In this document: in pieces, positions 17,077 through 25,257 of the stretch
Position numbering within the stretch: the first letter of the stretch is position 1
How the letters are laid out: each line of letters opens with the position of its first letter
Assembly (NCBI RefSeq): GCF_019492055.1
Contig: NZ_JAICBX010000001.1
Location: 620,001 to 684,000 of the forward strand
Reading direction: 5' to 3'
Origin: Flavimaribacter sediminis
GTDB taxonomy: Bacteria; Pseudomonadota; Alphaproteobacteria; Rhizobiales; Rhizobiaceae
Length of the DNA stretch: 64,000 nucleotides
The notes under the pieces: generated by a model
The model's input: the letters and a program-made list of their open reading frames with translations, nothing else
The model's database searches: none
What the model was told of the DNA's origin: nothing
Program-made: the position numbers and the translations under genes

Positions 17077-17874
17077 ATGAGTTGGACAGATGCATACGAG
17101 ACGATCCGGTTTGAGCGCAGAGGTCGTGTCATCACTGCGACCCTGAACCTTCCGGACAGTTTGAACGCCGTCAACGCCCGGATGCATACGGAACTGTCGC
17201 GGGTCTTTGTCGATCTCAACGACGATGCGGAGTCGGACATTGTTGTCCTGACGGGCGCGGGACGGGCTTTCTGCGCCGGCGGGGACATCGACTGGATGCA
17301 GGATGCTATCGATGCGCCGCGTCTGTTCGAACAGACCGCCTACGAGGCAAAACGCATTGTTTTTTCGCAGCTTGATCTCGAGAAGCCGCTGATATGCCGC
17401 TTGAACGGCCACGCAATCGGACTTGGCGCGACGATTGCGCTCGGTTGTGATGTCGTCATTGCTGACGAACGCGCGAAAATCGGCGATCCGCACGTGGCGG
17501 TCGGCCTCGTCGCGGGCGATGGCGGCGCCGTGCTGTGGTCGCATCTGATCGGCTATCTTCGCGCAAAGGAATATCTCCTGACAGGCGACCTGATACCGGC
17601 GCCTGAGGCCGCCCGCATGGGGCTGATCAATCGCGCCGTTCCCGCAGACACTCTCGACGATGACGTCGACCAGCTCGCTGATCGTCTTGCATCGGGCGCC
17701 CGAAAGGCGATCCGCTGGACGAAGGTGGTGTCGAACCTGGCGTTAAAACAGGTGGCGCACGCAGTGATGGATCCGAGCATTGCGTATGAGTCGCTTTCGA
17801 ACGTGTCGGACGACCACAGGGAAGCCGTTGCGGCGTTTCGCGAAAAGCGCGCGCCGAAATTTACCGGAAACTGA
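17077..17874 (+). CDS. Crotonase-fold protein lacking both hydratase glutamates
   Basis: A 265-aa enoyl-CoA hydratase/isomerase fold protein with oxyanion segments AGRAFCAGGDIDWM and GHAIGLGATIALGCD. An ungapped comparison with rat enoyl-CoA hydratase places Thr and His where the two catalytic Glu (144 and 164) should be (GLGATI, GDPHVAVG). The GDPHVAVGLVAGDGGA stretch resembles the His/Asp arrangement of 6-oxocamphor hydrolase, a C-C bond hydrolase. A hydratase reaction is therefore unlikely; hydrolysis, isomerisation or decarboxylation is more probable. The start is supported by GGGAGGAG upstream. It is in the same operon as E1, lipoyl domain and hydrolases. Confidence 0.82.
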   Translation: MSWTDAYETIRFERRGRVITATLNLPDSLNAVNARMHTELSRVFVDLNDDAESDIVVLTGAGRAFCAGGDIDWMQDAIDAPRLFEQTAYEAKRIVFSQLDLEKPLICRLNGHAIGLGATIALGCDVVIADERAKIGDPHVAVGLVAGDGGAVLWSHLIGYLRAKEYLLTGDLIPAPEAARMGLINRAVPADTLDDDVDQLADRLASGARKAIRWTKVVSNLALKQVAHAVMDPSIAYESLSNVSDDHREAVAAFREKRAPKFTGN

Positions 17875-17910
17875 TCCCGGCAGGGAACCGGCCCACAAGG
17901 AGAACGTAAA

Positions 17911-18828
17911 GTGACCGAACGTATCGATGTCGAATTCCAGTCGGAGGGAACAACCTGTCGGGCCTGGTTCTATCGTGGCCACCCCACGGAGAAACGGCCG
18001 ACCGTGGTGCTCGCCGGCGGCTGGTGCTATGTGCGCGAGATCGTCATGCCGGTTTACGCCAAGGCTTTCGCCGAGGCCGGCGTCAACGCCATGATTTTCG
18101 ATTATCGCAATCTTGGCGTATCGGACGGCGACAACCGCCAGCACCTCGACCCCTGGGCGCAGATCCGCGACTACCAGAACGCGCTGAGTTTCCTGGAGCG
18201 CCACGAGAACGTCGATCCGGACCGGCTCGGCGTCTGGGGCATCTCCTATTCAGGAGGCCATGCGCTGATCCTTGCCGCAACCGATCCCCGCATCAAGGCG
18301 ATCGTCAGCCAGATTCCGGTGGTCGACGGATACGAGAACATGCGTCGCGCCCACGGCACGATGGAATACCGGGCGCTTTGGGATCTGATCCTGAAGGACC
18401 GGGCCATGCGCTACGAGAAGCCCGGCGAACGGCTCTACCTTCCGCATGCGACGGAAGACTCTTCGAAGGAAGTCTCGTCCTGGCCGTTCCCCGAGACGGT
18501 CCGCACCTTCATGCAGATCAAGGAAACGGAAGCGCCGCTGTATCAGAACAAGAGCACGGTGGAATCGGTCGACCTGTTGCTGAACTACGACGTCGGTCCG
18601 TTCGTCAAGCGCATCTACGACACGCCGACATTGATGATCGTTGCCGAAGGCGACGACCTGACGCTGTGGGATCTTGAAATCAACGCGTTCAATCAGATCC
18701 CGACGAACAAGAAGAAGCTCGAAGTGCTGCCGCACACCAGTCACATGACGCTTTATTCTGACAAGTCGAAGGTGGAGAAGGCCGCCGAGATGGCGACCGC
18801 CTGGTTCGTGGAGACATTGAAGCCCTGA
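17911..18828 (+). CDS. Alpha/beta hydrolase, paralogue 2
   Basis: A 305-aa protein starting at GTG 17911 with AAGGAGA upstream. It has the nucleophile motif VWGISYSGGHA, the same VLAGGWCYVREIVMPVYAK oxyanion region, an acid after AEGDDLTLWDLEI and a His in TSHMTLYS. It is alignable end to end with the hydrolase at 13882-14796, with the same motifs in the same order but clear divergence, so this is an old duplication with probable division of labour. It ends the rightward operon; no clear terminator hairpin is visible in the 296 bases that follow. Confidence 0.85.
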   Translation: MTERIDVEFQSEGTTCRAWFYRGHPTEKRPTVVLAGGWCYVREIVMPVYAKAFAEAGVNAMIFDYRNLGVSDGDNRQHLDPWAQIRDYQNALSFLERHENVDPDRLGVWGISYSGGHALILAATDPRIKAIVSQIPVVDGYENMRRAHGTMEYRALWDLILKDRAMRYEKPGERLYLPHATEDSSKEVSSWPFPETVRTFMQIKETEAPLYQNKSTVESVDLLLNYDVGPFVKRIYDTPTLMIVAEGDDLTLWDLEINAFNQIPTNKKKLEVLPHTSHMTLYSDKSKVEKAAEMATAWFVETLKP

Positions 18829-19124
18829 GCCTGTTCTGGCCGATTTCAAATCCACAACGACGGGCTATTTCAGCTGAAATTTTCCTGGTTTGAAAGTTGC
18901 CCGGCCGCTGCGGGCGCATTCAACCGTGCTTGCGCAAGTCGTGTGCTCCAGGCATCCGACGACTGGAACAATCGTGTCTTGATCCTGTAACTTTGTTCGC
19001 ACAGAGTCCGCGATGTCCCGTCCAACGGAGGCGCGCCAGACCGTGGATCCTTCCAGGAATCTTCGAAGCGACAGCTTCCGCAGAACAGGACGCCGCGCCA
19101 CATACCGCAAAGCAAGGCCAATCC
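18829..19124. other. Intergenic, 296 bp, no gene seen
   Basis: There is no convincing coding frame and no strong hairpin with a T-run. It separates the catabolic operon from the phosphodiesterase gene and presumably holds the promoter of the latter. Confidence 0.4.
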
Positions 19125-19967
19125 ATGAAGCTCGTACATATATCGGACATCCATATCAATTCGGAGACTATTCTCGATTCCGATCCGGTCGATAATTTCG
19201 GCAGGTGCATCGCGCATGTCGAAAAACACCATATGGACGCCGATTGCATCGTAATCACCGGCGATCTGACCCACCACGGTCAGGAAGCGAGCTATATCCG
19301 TCTGCGCGACATGCTCGACAAATCCGCGCTCAAGGACGCGCTCGCGCCGCGTCTGATGATCGGCAACCACGATAACCGGAACAATTTCGCACGGGTGTTT
19401 CCCAACACCCCACGCGACGAGAACGGCTTCATCCAGTGGACGGAGGAAACGCCGGCCGGGCTCTTCGTCTACATGGACACCAATGAGCCTGGAACCCACG
19501 CCGGGGTTTACTGTGAACGCCGGCAGGAATGGTTGAACGAGACCCTCGCCGACGCGCGCGCCGCCGGAATGGATGTCTGGCTGTTCATGCACCACAACCC
19601 GCTCACCGTCCACGTCGCCAACGCCGACCTGATCGGCATTATCCAGCAACACGAACTGCGGGAGATCCTGCGCGCCCACTCGGAAATCGTGAAGCACATT
19701 TTCTTCGGCCACTGTCACTACACGCTGAGCGGCTCCGTGGAGGGCATTCCGCTCTCCGCGCCGCGCTCCACCAACCATCCCTGCTGGCCGGAGTTTTCAG
19801 GCGATCCGCGCGTCATGGCCTACGGGCCGGTCGCGCCGAACTACAATGTCTGCTTCCTCGACGCCGGCGCCACCGTCGTCCACAGCATCGATTTCCTGCA
19901 CGAGGACGAGATCATTCGTCTCATGGCGGGCGAGGACGGCTGGATCACGGAGGTCGTTGCTGATTGA
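19125..19967 (+). CDS. Metallophosphoesterase, cyclic-nucleotide phosphodiesterase type
   Basis: A 280-aa calcineurin-like phosphoesterase. All five metal motifs are present in order: SDIHI (DxH), GDLTHHG (GDxxxxG), GNHDNR (GNHD), MHHNP and GHCHYT (GHxH). Length and motif spacing match the class III cAMP phosphodiesterase/GpdQ group (Rv0805, CpdA-like). ATG 19125 starts the fold correctly (MKLVHISDIHI); the longer upstream frame is not protein-like. A class III cyclase is encoded 0.5 kb downstream on the other strand, so a cyclic-nucleotide substrate is reasonable. Glycerophosphodiester hydrolysis remains possible. Confidence 0.85.
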   Translation: MKLVHISDIHINSETILDSDPVDNFGRCIAHVEKHHMDADCIVITGDLTHHGQEASYIRLRDMLDKSALKDALAPRLMIGNHDNRNNFARVFPNTPRDENGFIQWTEETPAGLFVYMDTNEPGTHAGVYCERRQEWLNETLADARAAGMDVWLFMHHNPLTVHVANADLIGIIQQHELREILRAHSEIVKHIFFGHCHYTLSGSVEGIPLSAPRSTNHPCWPEFSGDPRVMAYGPVAPNYNVCFLDAGATVVHSIDFLHEDEIIRLMAGEDGWITEVVAD

Positions 19968-20084
19968 GCGGAACGGAAGCTGAACATTTTGGCTGCTTTT
20001 TAACCGGTTTTATGCTACAAGAGGCCTTCCAGACAGGATGGAGTTCGGGTGGGCAAAGTGGCGCTAACTACGTCGAGAAAACCG

Positions 20085-20136
20085 GATTCCCGAAACAAAG
20101 CCACCTGAAAAGCCGAATTCCCGAAACGAAGCCAGA
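20085..20136. repeat. Two copies of a short dispersed repeat (ATTCCCGAAAC family)
   Basis: GATTCCCGAAACAAAGCCA at 20085-20103 and GAATTCCCGAAACGAAGCCA from 20115 share the core ATTCCCGAAACRAAGCCA, offset by 31 bases. The same core occurs at least five times at 49970-50167. It sits in the 466-bp gap between the phosphodiesterase and cyclase genes. The offset is not a multiple of three, so it is not a coding repeat. Confidence 0.8.
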
Positions 20137-20290
20137 CGGGGGATTATACTTTAGTCAAAGACGATCTCTGACTAAAAAATCATCAAAGCCGGGCCGGAGT
20201 GAACATTCTGTGCGCATGGCTAGTTTCGCCGACATTCAAATAAAAATCTAACCACCTGTAATCATTGACAATAATCAGGATTATCAAAAC

Positions 20291-20306
20291 TGGCACACTG
20301 TTTGCA
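20291..20306 (+). promoter_or_regulatory. Sigma-54 (RpoN) promoter
   Basis: TGGCACACTGTTTGCA matches the -24/-12 consensus TGGCACRNNNNTTGCW at every defined position, with the correct GG-to-GC spacing. An inverted repeat ATAATC-AG-GATTAT lies just upstream at 20271-20284 and could bind an accessory protein. No enhancer site for an NtrC-type activator was identified with confidence. The expected start is about 20317, in front of a hairpin-rich, gene-free stretch. Confidence 0.75.
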
Positions 20307-20316
20307 AGAAAGTTGG

Positions 20317-20423
20317 CAGGTCCAGAGGGGACCCTACAAGACGTCCATCAAGCGACGTCGCAGGCAACCGCCGGGTGGTCATCGCTTCTTGATCCCGATC
20401 GATTGATCATCCGGCGGTTTTTT
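20317..20423 (+). ncRNA. Candidate sigma-54-dependent small RNA, about 107 nt
   Basis: The stretch between the sigma-54 promoter and a strong terminator has no coding frame but three hairpins in a row. The first is GGTCC-agagg-GGACC (20319-20333). The second is GACGTC-catcaagc-GACGTC (20340-20359). The third is a long terminator stem at 20368-20417 followed by six T. Loops such as CATCAAGC are possible pairing regions. It is convergent with the cyclase gene and ends 10 bases from its stop. No known RNA family is recognised by eye, so the identity is inferred from promoter plus structure plus terminator. Confidence 0.6.
20368..20423 (+). terminator. Rho-independent terminator of the candidate sRNA
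   Basis: CCGCCGG (20368-20374) pairs with CCGGCGG (20411-20417). The pairing extends inward through GTGGTCA / TGATCAT with wobble pairs. TTTTTT at 20418-20423 follows directly on the + strand. Confidence 0.85.
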
Positions 20424-20433
20424 CATCTCATAA

Positions 20434-21834
20434 TCAGCGCTTGATCGTTTCCGCCGTCTGTTCTGTTTCGGCCTCTATGGGCGCCATGCCAAGCACGACG
20501 ATGTCGACTGACGCGCCGGCGCCTTCCACGGCCGTGCGCAATTCCGTTCCCGTGAGTGCGCCGTTGTAACCCTGCTCGGCGGCGCTCTTCCATGTTCGCG
20601 CGTCGCAGATGCAGGAGCTGGCGAATGTGCGGTTCAGCTTTTCCAGCTTGGCGGACAGGTTCACGCTGGCGCCGATCACCGTCATCTCCAGCCGGTCGCC
20701 GTGGCCTACGGCGCCCCAGCTCACGGTTCCGGTCGCGATCCCGATGCCGATGGCGATCGGGCCGAATGCGCGGATCGCTTCTTCCTGCCCGGACCATTGC
20801 GAGGCTTCGCCGAGAATGCGTTCGGCGGCCGCCACGGCGCGGGCGGCCGGGTTTTCCTCTTCGTCGCCGACGCCGAAGGTCACCATCACGCCGTCTCCCA
20901 TGAATTTGTCGATCGTGCCGCCATATTCATGGATGATCGGGATGACGCGCGCCTGGTAGGCGGACAGAAGCTGCATGACCTGATCGGCGTCGCGATCGGC
21001 GACCAGTTGCGTAAAGCCGCGAATGTCGATGTTCATTATGGTCGCCAGACGTTTCTCACCGGTGCCTGCAACGATTTGCGACTTGTTCTTGCGAATGCCC
21101 TCGGCGACCCGGTTGTCGAAGAATTTCGACAGATCTTTCGCCGCCGTCTGTTCGGCGACGGAACGGATCAGCAGGTTCTTGGAGCCGTTGACGGCCAGCG
21201 CCAGAATGCCGGTCACGAAGAGGATCGAGACCATCTTGTCGATCTCGGCGCCGATCAGGATCGTGTTGGACGTCAGATATTCGACATAGGACCGGGTCAG
21301 CATGCTGTCGGTCGTGTCGAAATTCGTCACGTAGAGGATGATCGAGGTCCAGCCCATCGCCGCGACCAATCCCGCGAAGATGACGAATTTCGGATGGAAA
21401 CGCAGCGCCCTGATGGCGATGAATATGAACACGTAAAGCAGTGACGGCGCCTTCAGGATGAAGGAGGGCGGCTGCATGTACTGCATGTGGAAACTCACCA
21501 TCAGCCCGTATAGCAGCGTGAAATCGAACAGGATCGACAGATAGGCGGCCCAGTCGGGCGGCAGGCGGAACAGTGACCACGTCAGCCCCGTCACAGAGAG
21601 AACCAGGAAAATAGCAAGAACGTAAGGCGCCGGGGCAAACGCGCCGTCCGGAAAGGTTTTGGGCGCGACCGTGTAGATCATGCAGAAGAGAATGATGATG
21701 GCGAGATGGATCAGTCGGAGAAACACCTCGTTCGCCCATTCCTTGCGCTCCACATCCTCCTGGACGCGTTCTGGAAGGCTGGCGATGTCAGGCGCGCCGA
21801 ACAGGGTTTCGCGCAACTGATGGAATGTGATCAA
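20434..21834 (-). CDS. Membrane-bound class III adenylate/guanylate cyclase
   Basis: A protein of 466 aa. The N-terminal half carries about six membrane helices (LIHLAIIILFCMIYTV, YVLAIFLVLSVTGLTW, YLSILFDFTLLYGLMV, LLYVFIFIAI, FVIFAGLVAAMGWTSI, MVSILFVTGILALAV). The C-terminal cyclase homology domain has both metal aspartates (MNIDIRGFTQL and FMGDGVMVTFG), the purine-selecting Lys (TIDKFMGDG) and TVIGASVNLSAKLEKLNR for the transition-state Asn. It makes a cyclic nucleotide, most likely cAMP, in response to a membrane signal. It is divergent from the CYTH-CHAD gene. A PDE-type gene lies 0.5 kb away. Confidence 0.9.
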   Translation of the reverse strand: MITFHQLRETLFGAPDIASLPERVQEDVERKEWANEVFLRLIHLAIIILFCMIYTVAPKTFPDGAFAPAPYVLAIFLVLSVTGLTWSLFRLPPDWAAYLSILFDFTLLYGLMVSFHMQYMQPPSFILKAPSLLYVFIFIAIRALRFHPKFVIFAGLVAAMGWTSIILYVTNFDTTDSMLTRSYVEYLTSNTILIGAEIDKMVSILFVTGILALAVNGSKNLLIRSVAEQTAAKDLSKFFDNRVAEGIRKNKSQIVAGTGEKRLATIMNIDIRGFTQLVADRDADQVMQLLSAYQARVIPIIHEYGGTIDKFMGDGVMVTFGVGDEEENPAARAVAAAERILGEASQWSGQEEAIRAFGPIAIGIGIATGTVSWGAVGHGDRLEMTVIGASVNLSAKLEKLNRTFASSCICDARTWKSAAEQGYNGALTGTELRTAVEGAGASVDIVVLGMAPIEAETEQTAETIKR

Positions 21835-22015
21835 GAGCTCTCCTCACATATGGTCGCGGCAGACTAGCAAAGAACCGCTTCACAAGCCCCTCAATTTAGC
21901 GAAACCTGGCAGTGATGAAAATCCACGCCGGAGCAAGCGTCGGACTGTGCTTGCCGCATCTTTTATCCGGTGCTACGAATTGCTGTCGATAATGTTATGA
22001 AGTTGTCACATTCCA

Positions 22016-23572
22016 ATGGGCCAACGAGAACTCGAAATCAAGCTTGAGGTCGGCCCCGACATTCTCGACAGGGTTAAGCGCAAGCCGGTTTTCACGGCAA
22101 TGGCTGCGGTCAAGCCGTCGCGAACGTCGCTCCGTTCCATCTACTATGACACGCCCGATCACAGTCTTCGCAATCAAAGCGCATCGTTGCGTTTGCGGGC
22201 CAAGGGCGGCGGATGGCTGCAGACGTTCAAGAGCGGAACCGGCGTGGTCAATGGCGTGTCCAATCCAATCGAAACGGAAGTGGAGGTTGGCGGGCCGTCG
22301 CTCGAACTCGACCGCATCGGCGGCGACGAACAAAAGGAATGGTTCGCGAAGCTGGTCGACGCCAAGCCGCTCGATCCGGTGTTCGAAACCCTGATCGACA
22401 GAACGATCTGGCTGCTCGATTGCGACGGAGAAGCCGTTATCGAACTGGCCGTGGATGACGGAACGGTGGAGGCGTCAGGCGAGTCTGAAGAAATCAGCGA
22501 GATAGAGCTCGAGCTCAAGTCCGGTCCCTCACGGGCGCTGCTGGAAGCAACTGAAAAGCTCTTCGACGGCGAACCGGTTGATCTTGCGACGATGAGCAAG
22601 GCGCAACGCGGATACGCGCTTCTGCAAAAGGCCAAGCCGGATACGGCGTCGGCCAGGCCGATCAATGCGGACAAGCCGGCGCTGTCGCCGGAGATGACGC
22701 CGGTCGACGCGATCAAGGTGCTCGGCCGGTCCGCCGCGAACCAGATACTCGGAAACTGGGCGATGCTTGGCGGTTCGGAGGATTCCGAAGTCCCGCATCA
22801 GCTTCGGGTCGGCCTCCGGCGTCTGCGCACGACCTTGAAGCTGTTTTCTTCGCTCGGCGACAGCGACGCCCTGGAACGCCTTTCGGATGAGGCGCGCGAA
22901 CTCGGTCGCATCGTCGGCGCGGCGAGGGACGCCGATGTGCTGATCGAGGATATCGTGACGCCGGTGATGGCGCGTGACAGCGCCGACAGCCGCTTCGAGA
23001 CGCTGCTTCTGGTTCTGGAACAGGAGCGGGCGAACCGTCGGCAGGCCGTCCGCGAGGCGCTGGCCGAAGGGCGCTGGACCTGGTTCAAGCTGAACTGCAC
23101 GCTGTTCGAGCAGGCCGTCGAACGAGCGCTGGACAAAGGGCTGTCGCCAAATGCGAACGCCGAAATCACTGTCTTTTCAGCGCGCGAACTGGACAAGGCC
23201 TGGAAGCACGTTCGCAAGCGGGGAAAGGGTTTCGACAGGCAGAAGGCGCCGGAGCGTCACGCGATGCGCAAGTCCCTCAAGACGTTGCGCTACGCCTGTG
23301 ATTTCCTGTCGCCTCTCTTCTCGCATAAAGAGTCCGAAAAATTTGGCAAGCGCCTGAAGAAGCTGCAGGACATCTTCGGCTATTTGAACGATGTGGCGAT
23401 GGCTGAGGGATTGGAGACATTTATCTCCGAACGGTATCCCGACCGGGAGGATTTGCATGAAAGCGTCGCTGTGATCCGCAAATGGCATCGCAAGCAGGCG
23501 AAGGCGGCGGACAAGAAGGCCGGCAAGCGTTGGCGGAAACTCAAGGACAGCCCGAAGTTCTGGGCCGTGTAA
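22016..23572 (+). CDS. CYTH-CHAD protein (triphosphatase / polyphosphate-associated)
   Basis: A protein of 518 aa. The N-terminal CYTH domain starts with the signature ELEIKLEV (ExExK) and continues with acidic and basic tunnel strands (SIYYDTPDHSLRNQSASLRLR, SNPIETEVEVGG, VIELAVDDGTVEA, EIELELKSG). From about residue 235 a CHAD domain follows, rich in His/Arg/Lys helices (VPHQLRVGLRRLRTTLKLF, ERHAMRKSLKTLRYACDFL). The family hydrolyses inorganic triphosphate or binds polyphosphate. It is convergent with the next gene, with only 6 bases between stops. Confidence 0.9.
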   Translation: MGQRELEIKLEVGPDILDRVKRKPVFTAMAAVKPSRTSLRSIYYDTPDHSLRNQSASLRLRAKGGGWLQTFKSGTGVVNGVSNPIETEVEVGGPSLELDRIGGDEQKEWFAKLVDAKPLDPVFETLIDRTIWLLDCDGEAVIELAVDDGTVEASGESEEISEIELELKSGPSRALLEATEKLFDGEPVDLATMSKAQRGYALLQKAKPDTASARPINADKPALSPEMTPVDAIKVLGRSAANQILGNWAMLGGSEDSEVPHQLRVGLRRLRTTLKLFSSLGDSDALERLSDEARELGRIVGAARDADVLIEDIVTPVMARDSADSRFETLLLVLEQERANRRQAVREALAEGRWTWFKLNCTLFEQAVERALDKGLSPNANAEITVFSARELDKAWKHVRKRGKGFDRQKAPERHAMRKSLKTLRYACDFLSPLFSHKESEKFGKRLKKLQDIFGYLNDVAMAEGLETFISERYPDREDLHESVAVIRKWHRKQAKAADKKAGKRWRKLKDSPKFWAV

Positions 23573-23578
23573 GAGCGG

Positions 23579-24715
23579 CTATCTCCCTGAACTGAAATAA
23601 TCGGAGCGCAGGTCCTCCACAGCGCCTTTTTCCTTCAGCGTCAGCAGCGACAGCGTAAGCGATTTGGTCAGCGGGCTGTTTTGCGGCAGGGCGAAACCGT
23701 ATTTGTCGGGATTGAAGATTTTGCCGACCACCTGATACGGCTCTTCCGCGTTCAGTTCCGTATAGTATTCGAGCGTCGGCGCATCGCCCACGATCGCGGC
23801 GATATCATCGGCGAGCAGGGCTTCGGCGGCGCTGTCGATCCCGTTGTAGGACACGTAGTCGATGCCAGTAGCGTCGATGAATTCTTCCGCGACGCTGCCC
23901 TCGAAAACGCCGACCGTCTTGCCCGGCAGGTCCGCGAGGCCGCTGATCTGGTTTGTCAGCGACAGTGTCGTCATCACGCTCGTCACAGTGGAAGTGACAT
24001 AGGCGATGACGGCGATTCCGCAGATCAGCCAGACGCCCTGCCACATGCGCCCGAGCCAGCCGAACAGGTTCTTGCGCGAAGGCGGCCGACCCGATGTCGC
24101 AACCGACATGACCGTGTAGAAACTCTCCGCGACGCCATCGCGCCAGCGTTTGGGAAAATCCGGATTGAAGCGGCGATCGAATATCGTCAGCAGGATCGTC
24201 GCGAAGATAATGATTCCGACGAGCCATGCATAGGCGCGCAGGAAGCCGGCGTCGGCGAGACCAGCGATGATGTCGCGAAAACCGGAGCGCCGGTCGCCGT
24301 CGATCATTACCCTGAGGCCCGCATCATACCAGGGCTGCGTGAAGTCGACACGCTGGGCGCGGTTGCGAGTAATCGTCAGGTTCGTGACGGCGATATCGCT
24401 GTCGCCTTCAGCCGTTGCGTCGACGAGACTGCGAACCGTCGGATATTCCTTGTACTCGTATTCGAGATTCAGTTCCTCGGCCAGCATCTCCCACAACCGG
24501 ATCGCCATGCCTGTATAGGCGTCGTCCTTCTTCATGACGAAGGGCGGGTTGATCCAGACGCCGACGGTGACGGGTTGCGAGACGCCTTGCGGGGTCTGGG
24601 CGCTGGCGATGGCCGGCTGAAAGAGCTGCAGGCCAAGGACTATGAGCAATAGTCCGAACCCACGCGGTCCGATTGCCGGTTTCGTCTTTGTGCTCGTTCG
24701 CCGCCAGTTTTTCAT
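23579..24715 (-). CDS. Prokaryotic ionotropic-glutamate-receptor-like ligand-gated channel
   Basis: A 378-aa protein with a signal anchor (about residues 20-40). The first half of a bacterial solute-binding type 3 domain contains NLTITRNRAQRVDFTQPWY. It is interrupted by a helix (AWLVGIIIFATILLTIF), a re-entrant loop (ESFYTVMSVATSGRPPSRK) and a helix (VWLICGIAVIAYVTSTVTSV), and the second half of the binding domain follows. This S1-pore-S2 order is the iGluR architecture. The loop lacks the potassium filter TVGYGD found in GluR0, so ion selectivity is open. It may otherwise be annotated as an amino-acid-binding protein. Confidence 0.8.
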   Translation of the reverse strand: MKNWRRTSTKTKPAIGPRGFGLLLIVLGLQLFQPAIASAQTPQGVSQPVTVGVWINPPFVMKKDDAYTGMAIRLWEMLAEELNLEYEYKEYPTVRSLVDATAEGDSDIAVTNLTITRNRAQRVDFTQPWYDAGLRVMIDGDRRSGFRDIIAGLADAGFLRAYAWLVGIIIFATILLTIFDRRFNPDFPKRWRDGVAESFYTVMSVATSGRPPSRKNLFGWLGRMWQGVWLICGIAVIAYVTSTVTSVMTTLSLTNQISGLADLPGKTVGVFEGSVAEEFIDATGIDYVSYNGIDSAAEALLADDIAAIVGDAPTLEYYTELNAEEPYQVVGKIFNPDKYGFALPQNSPLTKSLTLSLLTLKEKGAVEDLRSDYFSSGR

Positions 24716-24783
24716 TGTCGCCCCGCCATACCGAATCTTCTGACAGGCGTTAGTTTAGAAAACCATCGGCGAACGTCGCAAGG

Positions 24784-25257
24784 CTACCAATTCGCATTTT
24801 CTGAAGCGAGGTGTCCGCAGTCTCCCTCTTCGAATACCCAAACGCCGGAATCTTCGCCCGCCTTGAGGAGCCGATAGGCTGTGTTGATTTCCGTCGATTT
24901 CGGTGCATTCACGGACAGTAGCTGCCTCTTACCCAATGACATTCCTTCATAAGTGCAGCCAATGGCTTCAAGCGGCCGCCAGTATTCTTCGAACCGGCTT
25001 TCGCAGTCCTCGTCCGGTAACATGATGCGATAAGTCGAATTGCCGGATTTCGCTGAGATATGCTCGTAGAACAGTTTTTCCTCGCGCTCACTGGTGACGA
25101 CCACGTCTTCGAAGCTGATGCCCTTGGCGAACCACGTGCTGTTCAGAATGCAATAAAGATCGTCGGAGATCCTCTCCGCCCAGACGCCTTCCGTCTCATG
25201 GCCGAGCCAGCCGTCCTCTCCCAGCTCAATCACAATTTTAACAAGGTCATCACTCAC
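24784..25257 (-). CDS. DUF4265 domain protein
   Basis: A 157-aa protein of unknown function starting at GTG 25257 (VSDDLVKIVIELGEDG), overlapping the pcaQ stop by 8 bp. TEGVWAERISDDLYCILNSTWFAKGISFEDVV is the typical start of DUF4265 proteins, followed by a second alpha/beta half with YRIMLPDEDCESRFEEYWRPL. The longer upstream frame lies in pcaQ and is disregarded. There is no catalytic motif and no signal peptide. Confidence 0.7.
   Translation of the reverse strand: MSDDLVKIVIELGEDGWLGHETEGVWAERISDDLYCILNSTWFAKGISFEDVVVTSEREEKLFYEHISAKSGNSTYRIMLPDEDCESRFEEYWRPLEAIGCTYEGMSLGKRQLLSVNAPKSTEINTAYRLLKAGEDSGVWVFEEGDCGHLASENANW

Noticed and set aside
19964-20251. 95-codon frame after the phosphodiesterase gene
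   Set aside because: It overlaps the dispersed repeats, has no domain and mixed composition.
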